A stretch of DNA of 34,511 bases, from contig JAHFSZ010000024.1 of NCBI GenBank assembly GCA_023265515.1, forward strand, positions 1 to 34,511, given 5' to 3'. Below, piece after piece: positions 19,915 through 28,338 of this stretch. The position numbers and the translations under genes are program-made. Within the stretch, counting starts at the first letter, position 1. Each line of letters starts with the position of its first letter. A model generated the notes under the pieces. The model worked only from the letters and a program-made list of their open reading frames with translations. It had not been told where the DNA came from and made no database searches. The stretch is from Verrucomicrobiota bacterium (lineage in GTDB: Bacteria > Verrucomicrobiota > Verrucomicrobiia > JABWAM01 > JAHFSZ01).

Positions 19915-20970
19915 TCATGCAACGCCGGCGGCCGGATCGCAACGCGGGGCGGAAAACTCAAGACTGCGGGCGATCATCTTTTCCAGGGCGTCAATCCAGA
20001 GCGGGTGGTCATTCAAACAAGGAATGAGCCTGAATGCCTCCCCCCCCGCCTGAAGAAATGTTTCTTTTCCGCGCATTCCGATCTCTTCAAGGGTTTCCAA
20101 ACAGTCGGAAACGAAGGAGGGACAAAGGACGAGGAGTTTCTTGACGCCCTGTGACGGCAGACGCGCCAGCCGCTCCTCCGTGTACGGTGTTAACCACGGG
20201 TCCCTGCCCAGCCTTGACTGAAATGCGATGGAACACTTCCCCTCCGGCACACCGGTCCTTTGGATGAACGCCCTCACGGTCTTGAGGCACTGGGCGCGAT
20301 AACACGTCCGGTGGACCGGGCTTTCACCCGCGCAACAGTTCTCGACAGCGAGGCAATGGCCGCCGGTGGGATCCGATTTGCGCAAATGTCTTTCCGGCAG
20401 ACCATGAAAACTAAACAACAGATGGTCATAATCCTGGCTGAGCCCATCCGCGGCGCTCGCGGCCAGGGCTTCGATGTAATCGGGGTCGTCGTGGTAAGGA
20501 GGAACGATCCTCAACGAAGCCTGCGGCGCAAGAACAGCAAGGACCCGCTTCACATGCTCCACGGCCGTCTCGTAGCTTGACATGGCGTAGTGCGGAAACA
20601 TCGGGATCAGCAGAAGCTCATGAACGCCCTTTTTGAGCAAGCGAAGAACAGCTTCTTTCACGGAAGGACTTTGGTAACGCATCGCCAGCTCGACCGGAAT
20701 CGTCATCCGGCTTTGCAAGCGGCCCTTCACCCGCCTGCCGGTCACCACCAGGGGCGAACCGTCCCGCAGCCAGATCTTGCCGTAGGCTGCAGCGGAGTGC
20801 TTCACACGAAAGGGTAAAATGCAGCCATAAACCACCAGCATCCGGGCCAGGTACGGCATGTCCATGACGCGTTCATCCATCAGAAACTCCCCCAGGTACC
20901 TGGCCACATCGCGCCACGCGGGCGATTGGGGCGAACCCAGGTTGAGCAACAGAACTCCCTGTTTTTTCAT
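19915..20970 (-). CDS. hemH: Ferrochelatase with Cys-rich insertion
   Basis: GVLLLNLGSPQSP...LLFSFHGLPERHLRKSD...FQSRLGRDPWLTPYTEE...LVLCPSFVSDCLETLEEIGMRGKE. Confidence 0.95.
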   Translation of the reverse strand: MKKQGVLLLNLGSPQSPAWRDVARYLGEFLMDERVMDMPYLARMLVVYGCILPFRVKHSAAAYGKIWLRDGSPLVVTGRRVKGRLQSRMTIPVELAMRYQSPSVKEAVLRLLKKGVHELLLIPMFPHYAMSSYETAVEHVKRVLAVLAPQASLRIVPPYHDDPDYIEALAASAADGLSQDYDHLLFSFHGLPERHLRKSDPTGGHCLAVENCCAGESPVHRTCYRAQCLKTVRAFIQRTGVPEGKCSIAFQSRLGRDPWLTPYTEERLARLPSQGVKKLLVLCPSFVSDCLETLEEIGMRGKETFLQAGGEAFRLIPCLNDHPLWIDALEKMIARSLEFSAPRCDPAAGVA

Positions 20971-22400
20971 CCGGCCGTCTCCACCGCGAATTCGGCGGAT
21001 TCCCGCTCGACTTCATGAAACCAACCGGAAGCCAGGAACTTTTCAATTTTTTCGGCTGCGCCATCGCCCGAAACGATGGAATCCCCCAGGGAAATCCCGT
21101 CGCGGTAATGGCCCGCGAAAAAAAGTCCGGGCACACGGGCCTCCGCTTCATTCATCCATTTTTGGAAACGCCCGTAGCCGACCTCGTATTGCGGAATTGC
21201 CCTGGGAAACCGCTGGTGGTGACCAAAGACCGGCTCGCCGGCCACTCCCAAAATGGAGCGAAGGTCATTGCAAACCAAGGCCTTCAACGTCTCGGCGTCG
21301 AGCAGCGCCAGGTGAGGGGCGCGGACGCCGCCCACATAGCTGGTCAGCGTTACATGGCCGGCCGGAGCGCGGTTCGGGAACAGCGAGGATGAAAAAATCG
21401 TCCCGAGAATCTTATGGCCTTCCCGTTGAGGAATCAGCATGCCGTAACCGCTGAGCGGGTGCGCGACCTGGTCGCGTCGAAAACCCAGGACAACGCTTGC
21501 CACGGGCGGATGATGGATCCGCGCCAGCGGGGCAAGGCTCAGGCTGCCGCAAGCCTGAAGCTGGAGACGCGCGAGCTTGTGGGCGGGCAGGGCGAGCAGG
21601 ACGGCGCTGTGTTGGCGGGTCTCTTCACGGCCTTCCATGCGGAGTGAGACCTCCCAACCGCTGGGCAAACGCCGGAGACAACCCACGGGCGAACAAAGCC
21701 GCACCGCACCCGCCAGACGCGCCTCCAACGCGTCGATGAGCACCTGCAATCCTTCATCAAATGAAAACTTTTTTGCGTCTTTCTTGGAGACTTCTCCGCG
21801 CCGCTTCCGTTGTCGGGCGCCAAAAATCTGGCCCAAAATGAGCGAACCATATTTTTGTTCCGCGGCGTGAAGCTTGGGAAACGCATATTGGACGGAAAGG
21901 CGGGCGGGATCCCCTGCGTAAATTCCGGCCGCCAGTGGGTTGACGGCGTAGTCAAGAAATTCCCGGCCCATGCGGCGTATGACAAACTCCGCCAGGTTTT
22001 CCTCGCAGCCGTCCGCGGCGCGCCGAATAAATGGCTCGGCGAGCAAACGCAGCTTCGCCGAGGCGGAGAAAAGCGGTGTGGTCAGAAACGCCAGGGCGGA
22101 TCCCGGCACCGCGACAGGCTTTCCGCGGCGGACAATGTAACGGTTCCCCGCATCCGGGTTCGAATAGATGCGGCGTTCTCCAAGCCCCAGGTCTTGAATG
22201 AGCGCGGCAATTCTCGGCGAAGTTTCCAGGATGGTGTTGGGGCCGAACTCGGCAAGGTACCCCCCGGACCGGATGGTTTGAATCACCCCGCCTACGCGGG
22301 CGCCCGCCTCGTAAAGCGTCACGGGAATATCCCGTTGGCGAAGGCGAAACGCCGCCGTGAGCCCGGTGATCCCGCCGCCGATGATTGCCACGCTTTTCAT
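20967..22400 (-). CDS. hemY: Protoporphyrinogen/coproporphyrinogen oxidase, HemY-type flavoprotein
   Basis: VAIIGGGITGLTAAFRLRQRDIPVTLYEAGARVGGVIQT; C-term VPGLFFAGHYRDGISLGDSIVSGDGAAEKI. Confidence 0.93.
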   Translation of the reverse strand: MKSVAIIGGGITGLTAAFRLRQRDIPVTLYEAGARVGGVIQTIRSGGYLAEFGPNTILETSPRIAALIQDLGLGERRIYSNPDAGNRYIVRRGKPVAVPGSALAFLTTPLFSASAKLRLLAEPFIRRAADGCEENLAEFVIRRMGREFLDYAVNPLAAGIYAGDPARLSVQYAFPKLHAAEQKYGSLILGQIFGARQRKRRGEVSKKDAKKFSFDEGLQVLIDALEARLAGAVRLCSPVGCLRRLPSGWEVSLRMEGREETRQHSAVLLALPAHKLARLQLQACGSLSLAPLARIHHPPVASVVLGFRRDQVAHPLSGYGMLIPQREGHKILGTIFSSSLFPNRAPAGHVTLTSYVGGVRAPHLALLDAETLKALVCNDLRSILGVAGEPVFGHHQRFPRAIPQYEVGYGRFQKWMNEAEARVPGLFFAGHYRDGISLGDSIVSGDGAAEKIEKFLASGWFHEVERESAEFAVETAG

Positions 22401-23770
22401 ATCGTCTTTGAATACCGTCCTTCCCTTGCCGCAGGCAGGTAAGCGTCGAACCGCATCGCGATGTTCCGGATGAGCAGCCGCCCCAGATCCGTGACTTCAA
22501 GCCCTCCCGAGGTTCGGGTGACCAGGCCGTCGGCCTCAAGATCGGCCAGCGAGGCGAGCTCCGATGCGAAGTGGCTTTTGAAATCCACGTTCAGCGAGCG
22601 CGACATCTCCGCGAAATCCAGGCTCAAGTCGCACATGAGCCTCATGATCGTCTGGCGGCGCAGCTTGTCCTCTTCCGTCAAAAAATACGCTTTCGCGACC
22701 GGTTGACTCCGCTGGTCGAGCATCGAATAGTAGGCGGGCAGCTCCTTATGGTTCTGCCAATAAATGCCGTCTGCCTGCGAAATGGCGGACATGCCGAAGG
22801 CGTGGAGGTCCGCTCCCCCGCACGTGCTGTAGCCCTGGAAATTCCGCTGCAGCGTTTTTTGCCGCTGCGCCAGCGCCATCTCGTCATTTTCGCGGACAAA
22901 ATGATCCATGCCGATATAGACGTAACCCTGCGAAGTGAGTTTCTCGATCGTGAGCTTTAAGAGCTGGAGCTTGATCGCCGGTGCGGGCAGCATTTCCTCG
23001 CGCAATCTTTTCTGCGCCGGTTTGAGCCATGGCACGTGCGCATAATTGAAAACCGCCAGGCGGTCGGGTGAAAGCTTGAGTACCTCTTCGAGAGTCCGCT
23101 CGAAGGACTCCACCGTTTGGAACGGCAAGCCGTACATCAGATCGATGTTGAGCGATTCAAACCCGGCTTCCCGCAGCCAGTGGACGGCCCGCTCGGTGGT
23201 TTGCCGCGACTGAAGCCTGTGCACGGCCCGCTGGACGTCCTCGTCGTAATCCTGGACGCCCACGGAAGCCCGGTTGAAGCCGGCATCCCTCAGGGCCGAT
23301 ACGTGATCGTGGGTCAACCGGCGCGGATCGATCTCGACCGAAGCCTCCACGTCGTCGGCGACCGTGAAATGCGAGCGAATCAATTCTCCCAGCGCGCCAA
23401 TTTCCCCCGGCAACAGAAACGTCGGAGTTCCTCCTCCCAGGTGGATCTGAACGACCTTGCGGCCCGGTTTCAGGAGCGCAGTGGTCAGCTCCAGCTCCCT
23501 TGCCAGATAGTCGAGATAGACCGCGCTCCGGTCCTGCCGGGTCGTGATGACGGTCGTGCAGCCGCAATACCAGCAAAGCGACCGGCAAAACGGCAGATGA
23601 AAATAGAGCGACAGATCGCGATTGGAAGCGCCGCATTCCCGGATTTTCTCGCGCAGCGCCTCCCCCGGGACCTGGTTGGTGAAATGGGTGGCGGGCGGAT
23701 ACGAGGTATATCTCGGTCCCGGGACGTTGTACTTCTCCACCAGCCGAAGGTCGACGTTGAGCCGGCTCAT
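22397..23770 (-). CDS. hemN: Oxygen-independent coproporphyrinogen III oxidase
   Basis: YNVPGPRYTSYPPATHF and radical-SAM CRSLCWYCGC (CX3CX2CXC, as in bona fide HemN). Confidence 0.95.
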   Translation of the reverse strand: MSRLNVDLRLVEKYNVPGPRYTSYPPATHFTNQVPGEALREKIRECGASNRDLSLYFHLPFCRSLCWYCGCTTVITTRQDRSAVYLDYLARELELTTALLKPGRKVVQIHLGGGTPTFLLPGEIGALGELIRSHFTVADDVEASVEIDPRRLTHDHVSALRDAGFNRASVGVQDYDEDVQRAVHRLQSRQTTERAVHWLREAGFESLNIDLMYGLPFQTVESFERTLEEVLKLSPDRLAVFNYAHVPWLKPAQKRLREEMLPAPAIKLQLLKLTIEKLTSQGYVYIGMDHFVRENDEMALAQRQKTLQRNFQGYSTCGGADLHAFGMSAISQADGIYWQNHKELPAYYSMLDQRSQPVAKAYFLTEEDKLRRQTIMRLMCDLSLDFAEMSRSLNVDFKSHFASELASLADLEADGLVTRTSGGLEVTDLGRLLIRNIAMRFDAYLPAAREGRYSKTI

Positions 23771-24885
23771 AGAAAACTGCGGACCGTGGCCACCAGGCTC
23801 TGGATGTTCTCGAGTTTGGCGCTTGGCGGTACTCCGTGCCCAAGATTAAAAATATGCCCGTCCTGCCCTCGCATCTCTTCGAGGATGCGGCGCACCTGCG
23901 CTTCGACAACTTCGGGAGTGGTATTCAACAGCGCCGGATCGAGGTTGCCCTGAAGGGCGATCGGCGGGGGCAAGCGCGCCCGTATGTCCGCCAGCCGGAC
24001 CGTCCAGTCAACGCTCAGAACGTGTGCTCCCGTCTTGGCCAGGGCCTCCCAATTTCCATTCGTTCCTTTCGAAAAAACAATGACAGGCACGCGGTCTTTG
24101 GCCGACGAAACGACGCGGGTCATCCAGTGACCGGAAGCCTCATCGAAGACATTATGGGCCAGGTTGCCCCCAAGACTGTCGAAAATCTGGACCGCATCAA
24201 CGCCCGCATCGATCTGCATCCGCAGGAACTCCGTCACTGCCGATGTCAGTTTTTCCATAAGCCGAATAAATAAACGGCGGTCGGAATAAAACAAGGTCTT
24301 GGCCGCCGTGAACTCACGGGCGCTGCCGCCTTCCAACATGAAGTTCGCCAGGGTCCATGGCGAGCCGGCGAAGCCAAGCAGAGCCGTGCGACCCCCAAGA
24401 GCTTTTTGGATCATGGGGATGGTCTGGGCCACATACTGCAGCCGCTCGATCATGCCATCGACATTCAGGCGCTCAATGTCGCGGCCCGATCGCAGGACGA
24501 ACTTCATCTGCACCCCTCCTCCATCTCGAAAAGAAAAGGGTTGTCCCAGCGCTTCGGACACCACCAGGATGTCGCTGAAAACAATGGCGGCATCAAAATC
24601 AAAACGGCGGATTGGCTGCAAAGTCACCTCAGCCGCCAGCTCCGGCGTCTGGATGAGCTTGAGAAAGGAATGCTTCTCCTTCAGCGCGCGGTATTCAGGC
24701 AGACAGCGCCCCGCCTGACGCATCAACCATACGGGAGGATGGTCGATCGGAAGGCAATGGCACGCATTGAGAAAGCGTTGCCGGTTGCTCAACGCCGTTC
24801 CGCGCCATCGGCCAAGTCCGCCGCTGGGTTCGTCCCGGAGACGACACCCCTGGCTTGAATGAAGAGTGGTCGCATTCATATTCAT
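23767..24885 (-). CDS. hemE: Uroporphyrinogen decarboxylase (start uncertain: ATG 24885 or TTG 24792)
   Basis: RQRFLNACHCLPIDHPPVWLMRQAGRCLPEYRALKEKHSFLKL...GFAGSPWTLANFMLEGG...VDWTVRLADIRARL...LQGNLDPALL. Confidence 0.95.
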   Translation of the reverse strand: MNMNATTLHSSQGCRLRDEPSGGLGRWRGTALSNRQRFLNACHCLPIDHPPVWLMRQAGRCLPEYRALKEKHSFLKLIQTPELAAEVTLQPIRRFDFDAAIVFSDILVVSEALGQPFSFRDGGGVQMKFVLRSGRDIERLNVDGMIERLQYVAQTIPMIQKALGGRTALLGFAGSPWTLANFMLEGGSAREFTAAKTLFYSDRRLFIRLMEKLTSAVTEFLRMQIDAGVDAVQIFDSLGGNLAHNVFDEASGHWMTRVVSSAKDRVPVIVFSKGTNGNWEALAKTGAHVLSVDWTVRLADIRARLPPPIALQGNLDPALLNTTPEVVEAQVRRILEEMRGQDGHIFNLGHGVPPSAKLENIQSLVATVRSFL

Positions 24886-25032
24886 GGCTTGAATTGGCTT
24901 GAATCGCGTGATCCGTCTGCGGGAGCATCCCATTTCCAGGTTCCGGCAGCTTTGCGTGGATTGACCATTGATCCCCTTTTTTTGGCCTAATAGAAAGCAA
25001 ATCAGCCGGATCCCCGAGGGCCCGTCATGTTG

Positions 25033-25058
25033 AAAAACGCCGGTGTCAGCCCGTTTTT
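25033..25058. terminator. Possible weak terminator downstream of the NapC-like gene
   Basis: AAAAACG ... CGTTTTT 7-bp complementary ends around ccggtgtcagcc; inner GG/CC pairing only, so weak. Confidence 0.3.
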
Positions 25059-25096
25059 ACAGGATCCACGAGCGCATGACTGTCACCGGCCGGCAA

Positions 25097-26578
25097 TCAT
25101 TGATTGGCGCCCGTATGGCAGTCGTTGCATTTCATGTCACCGATCTCGCCACCCGGATGGTGAAAGGGATGGCCTTGTGCACTGAGATTTTCGAGCTCTT
25201 TGCCGTTTCCTTGGGCAAGAATGATATGGCAGGTGTTGCAATCGCTGGCTTTGATCATTCGCTTGCTGTCCGCCGTCTGATGCTCCCCATCATGGCAGCG
25301 AAAACAACCAAGCCAGTCCTTGTGGCCGATGTTGTTGGGATAAACTTTCCAGCTGGATTTCATTTCAGGAAAAAAGTTTTGCACGTAGATGCGCTGAATC
25401 TCATCAACGGCCGCGTCCAGGCCCTGCTGACCCGGATACCTGGATTTCAGTGTTGCGGCAATCGTCTGCCGGGCATCGGTCTCGCTGACATACGGCTTGG
25501 TCAACACGTCCACCGCTTCCTTCTTAATGAAGGGCATCGAGGGATCCAAACGCGCCACCGCGAGCGCTTGATCAATCGCCTCGTTGGGGCTCTGGAAGTG
25601 GTGCGTTGGGCGATTGTGGCAATCCATGCAATCCATGGTGCGAATGGCATGCTTTTTCGGGTCGTATTTGAAACTGCCGGTCGAGTACACAACCTGCTCG
25701 CCGTTGGACTTCGTCATGCGTACCCACGGAATAACCTGGCGGCGCTCATCGGCGGCGATGTATTCGACTTTGTTGGCGATATTCATATGCCAGTGAATTC
25801 CGCCCACAGGACCATGAGTTGGATCACCGCCCCCCACCTTGAGAAGAAGCCGGACCGAGTAGGGTGTGTTGGTCTTGTCGCTCAGAAAATGGGAGTAAGT
25901 GCGATCCAGGTTTCCGACAAATTTTTTTGGCCAGTGGCATTGCTCGCAGGTTTCCTGCGCCGGCCGGAGATTTTTGATCGGCGTCTGGATTGGCCTGGGA
26001 AACTTGTGAAAGATCGTGGCATAGACCTGATACGTGCCGCTGATTTTGGATTTTACGTACCAGGAGGCTCCAGGACCGATGTGGCACTCCGAACAAGCAA
26101 CCCGGGCATGCGGGGAATGCAGGTACGTTGTGAACTCGGGCTGCATGACGGTGTGGCATGATTGTCCGCAAAATGTCGTGGATTCGGTAAAATGATAGCT
26201 TTGGTAACTTCCGACCGCCGTGATCAGGAGAAAGAACCCGCTTGCACCGATAAAAAAGGCCAGGTTGCGGCGGTCTCGCGGATGCGACAAATCCACCATG
26301 AGCCGGGGAATGGCCCACCCTGGCTTATGTTTGGCGAGCTGACGTTGTTCCAGGACCAGACCCAGGAGGATCAAGAACACTCCGATTACCGTGAAAGTCG
26401 GCGCCACCAAATAGGCCAGGATGCCCATGTAGGGATTTCCCGTCGGCCTGAACAGGTCCATGGTGAAGAGGAAAAGAAACGCGAAGAAACTGCCGCCGAC
26501 AACCACCAGCCCGGCGAGACTGAACCAGTTGCGAAAAATCGAAAGCTTCGGCCGGGAAGATTTGTGCTCCTCACTCAC
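25097..26578 (-). CDS. NapC/NirT-like membrane-anchored multiheme cytochrome c (6 CXXCH + 1 CX3CH)
   Basis: Three N-terminal hydrophobic segments; CGQSCH, CSECH, CEQCH, CMDCH, CFRCH, CNTCH, CNDCH; CSECHIGPGASWYVKSK. Confidence 0.9.
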   Translation of the reverse strand: MSEEHKSSRPKLSIFRNWFSLAGLVVVGGSFFAFLFLFTMDLFRPTGNPYMGILAYLVAPTFTVIGVFLILLGLVLEQRQLAKHKPGWAIPRLMVDLSHPRDRRNLAFFIGASGFFLLITAVGSYQSYHFTESTTFCGQSCHTVMQPEFTTYLHSPHARVACSECHIGPGASWYVKSKISGTYQVYATIFHKFPRPIQTPIKNLRPAQETCEQCHWPKKFVGNLDRTYSHFLSDKTNTPYSVRLLLKVGGGDPTHGPVGGIHWHMNIANKVEYIAADERRQVIPWVRMTKSNGEQVVYSTGSFKYDPKKHAIRTMDCMDCHNRPTHHFQSPNEAIDQALAVARLDPSMPFIKKEAVDVLTKPYVSETDARQTIAATLKSRYPGQQGLDAAVDEIQRIYVQNFFPEMKSSWKVYPNNIGHKDWLGCFRCHDGEHQTADSKRMIKASDCNTCHIILAQGNGKELENLSAQGHPFHHPGGEIGDMKCNDCHTGANQ

Positions 26579-26713
26579 GCAGATGACTATTTATGACGTG
26601 AACGCCAAAAATCTCAACATCCCTTGTCATCTTTTTAACATTTTCGGAGTGATTCGCGCGCTGGCGCTGCCGCCGAAACCACCGTCGTCGCAACCTCACT
26701 GTTAGGACAGCCA

Positions 26714-27856
26714 CTACTTCTTGCCCGGTTCGATCCGATGCGGCACGGCGTAGGCGTCGAAGTCATAGGTGCGCCCCGAGAAGGTGATTTCCCGCTCCGA
26801 GAAGTAGCCCAACGCGCCAAAGATCAGCGCCAGCGCCAGGGCGAACACACCAATGGCGACCGCGATGGGCCGTTTTCTCGGATTCCTTTCAGGACTGCGG
26901 TCCAGAAAAGGCCATAGCACAAGCAGAAGCCCGGGAATCAGCGACACGAAAAGACCCAATGTTTTTGGGAAAAACTTCAAAAGCTGGTACGTCGACAAAA
27001 AATACCACTCCGGCTTGATGCCTTTCGGGGTTTTGAGCGGATCAGCCTTCTCCCCCAACTCAACGGGCCAAAGCACGATCAGGGTGACAAGCATTGCCAG
27101 CATGAGGCAGAAAATGACCCCCTCCTTGACGATGTGGTTCGGGAAAAAGGGAATTCCGCGCGACTTATCGATGGGTTTTTCCTCACCCACGCGCTCCATC
27201 GTGGCCAGCCCCTGCACTCGCATGAGGAACAAATGCACCGCGATCAGCCCGGTCAACACCCAGGGCAGGACCACGACATGCATGACGTAAAACCGGGAAA
27301 GCGTTTCACCAGTCACCCCATCACCGCCGCGAAGCAAGGTCATGAAGTACTGGCCCACCCAGGGGATCACGCCCGTAATCTCCGTCCCCACGGTTGTGGC
27401 CCAGTAGGAAAGCTGGTTCCAGGGGAGCAGATAACCGGTGAATCCAAAGGTCACGGTACAGCCGAGACTCAGCACCCCCAACACCCACGTGAGCTCGCGC
27501 GGTTTCTTGTAGGCGCCCATGAAGTAGGTGCGGCACATGTGCACGAGCACGCAAAGGATCATCATGGTGGAGCCCCAGGCATGCAGGCCGCGGATCAGCC
27601 ATCCGAAATGCGCCTTGGTGATGATGAATCGGATGCTCTCAAAGGCCGTGTCGGTGGTCGGCCGGTAATAGATCATCAGGAGGATGCCGGTGACCACCTG
27701 GTTGACGAACAGATAGGCCGACAGGGTGCCGAACGTATGCCAAAACCCGACGTGGGGAGGCAGGGGCTTGTGAGCCTGCTCATCGACGAATTCTTCGACC
27801 AGGCCGATGTCGTAACGCCTCGCCAGCCACGACCTGATGGTGTGAACAATCTTCAC
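26714..27856 (-). CDS. Cytochrome b of a bc-type quinol-cytochrome c oxidoreductase
   Basis: RGLHAWGSTMMILCVLVHMCRTYFMGAYKKPRELTW, GYLLPWNQLSYWATTV, Qo motif KPEWYF; GTG start overlapping Rieske stop. Confidence 0.93.
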   Translation of the reverse strand: MKIVHTIRSWLARRYDIGLVEEFVDEQAHKPLPPHVGFWHTFGTLSAYLFVNQVVTGILLMIYYRPTTDTAFESIRFIITKAHFGWLIRGLHAWGSTMMILCVLVHMCRTYFMGAYKKPRELTWVLGVLSLGCTVTFGFTGYLLPWNQLSYWATTVGTEITGVIPWVGQYFMTLLRGGDGVTGETLSRFYVMHVVVLPWVLTGLIAVHLFLMRVQGLATMERVGEEKPIDKSRGIPFFPNHIVKEGVIFCLMLAMLVTLIVLWPVELGEKADPLKTPKGIKPEWYFLSTYQLLKFFPKTLGLFVSLIPGLLLVLWPFLDRSPERNPRKRPIAVAIGVFALALALIFGALGYFSEREITFSGRTYDFDAYAVPHRIEPGKK

Positions 27857-28338
27857 GCCGACCTCACCATCACCTCGCCTCCGACAACCGTGACTCCCAT
27901 TTCAGCGAGTGGCCGCGGCGGCGGCCCCGATACCACGCGGCCCTGCGCGTCAAAAACCCCCGCATGGCACGGGCAGGCGATTTGCCGCTGTTGCGGATCC
28001 CAGCGCACGATGCATCCGAGGTGGGTGCAGATGGCCGAGAAGGCGCGGAAACCCTGCGGAGTTTTGAAAACCAGGACCGGCTGGGCATTGACTGCAACAA
28101 CTTTTCCCTCCCATTCTGAATAGTCATCCGCCTTGCCGGCGGACACGGTCTGCGAGCCGGGCCCCCGGCGCCGGGCGGGCCACGCGTAGCTGAGCACGGG
28201 AGCAATGAATCCGATGACGCACGCCGCCAGCCCTCCAGTCAGCAGCCAATCGAGGAATGTCCGGCGGGTGACACCATTATTTTTGCACGGCGTCGGTTCG
28301 CCGGCCGGATTTGGGATGATGGGTGATTGGTCGCTCAC
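27853..28338 (-). CDS. Rieske [2Fe-2S] protein
   Basis: CTHLGCIVRWDPQQRQIACPCHAGVFDAQGRVVSGPPPRPL; N-terminal RRTFLDWLLTGGLAACVIGFIAPVLSYAWP; GTG start at 28338 overlapping upstream stop. Confidence 0.93.
   Translation of the reverse strand: MSDQSPIIPNPAGEPTPCKNNGVTRRTFLDWLLTGGLAACVIGFIAPVLSYAWPARRRGPGSQTVSAGKADDYSEWEGKVVAVNAQPVLVFKTPQGFRAFSAICTHLGCIVRWDPQQRQIACPCHAGVFDAQGRVVSGPPPRPLAEMGVTVVGGEVMVRSA

Noticed and set aside
25094-25106. Palindrome CAATCATTGATTG at the stop codon of the NapC-like gene
   Set aside because: Short with essentially no loop and no T-run; likely coincidental or at most part of a weak terminator region.
25043-26161. 372-aa plus-strand ORF
   Set aside because: Antisense to the NapC-like cytochrome gene, whose CXXCH motifs and membrane helices are clear; no recognisable domains.
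27134-28123. 329-aa plus-strand ORF
   Set aside because: Antisense to cytochrome b and Rieske genes; low-complexity His/Asp/Arg-rich translation.
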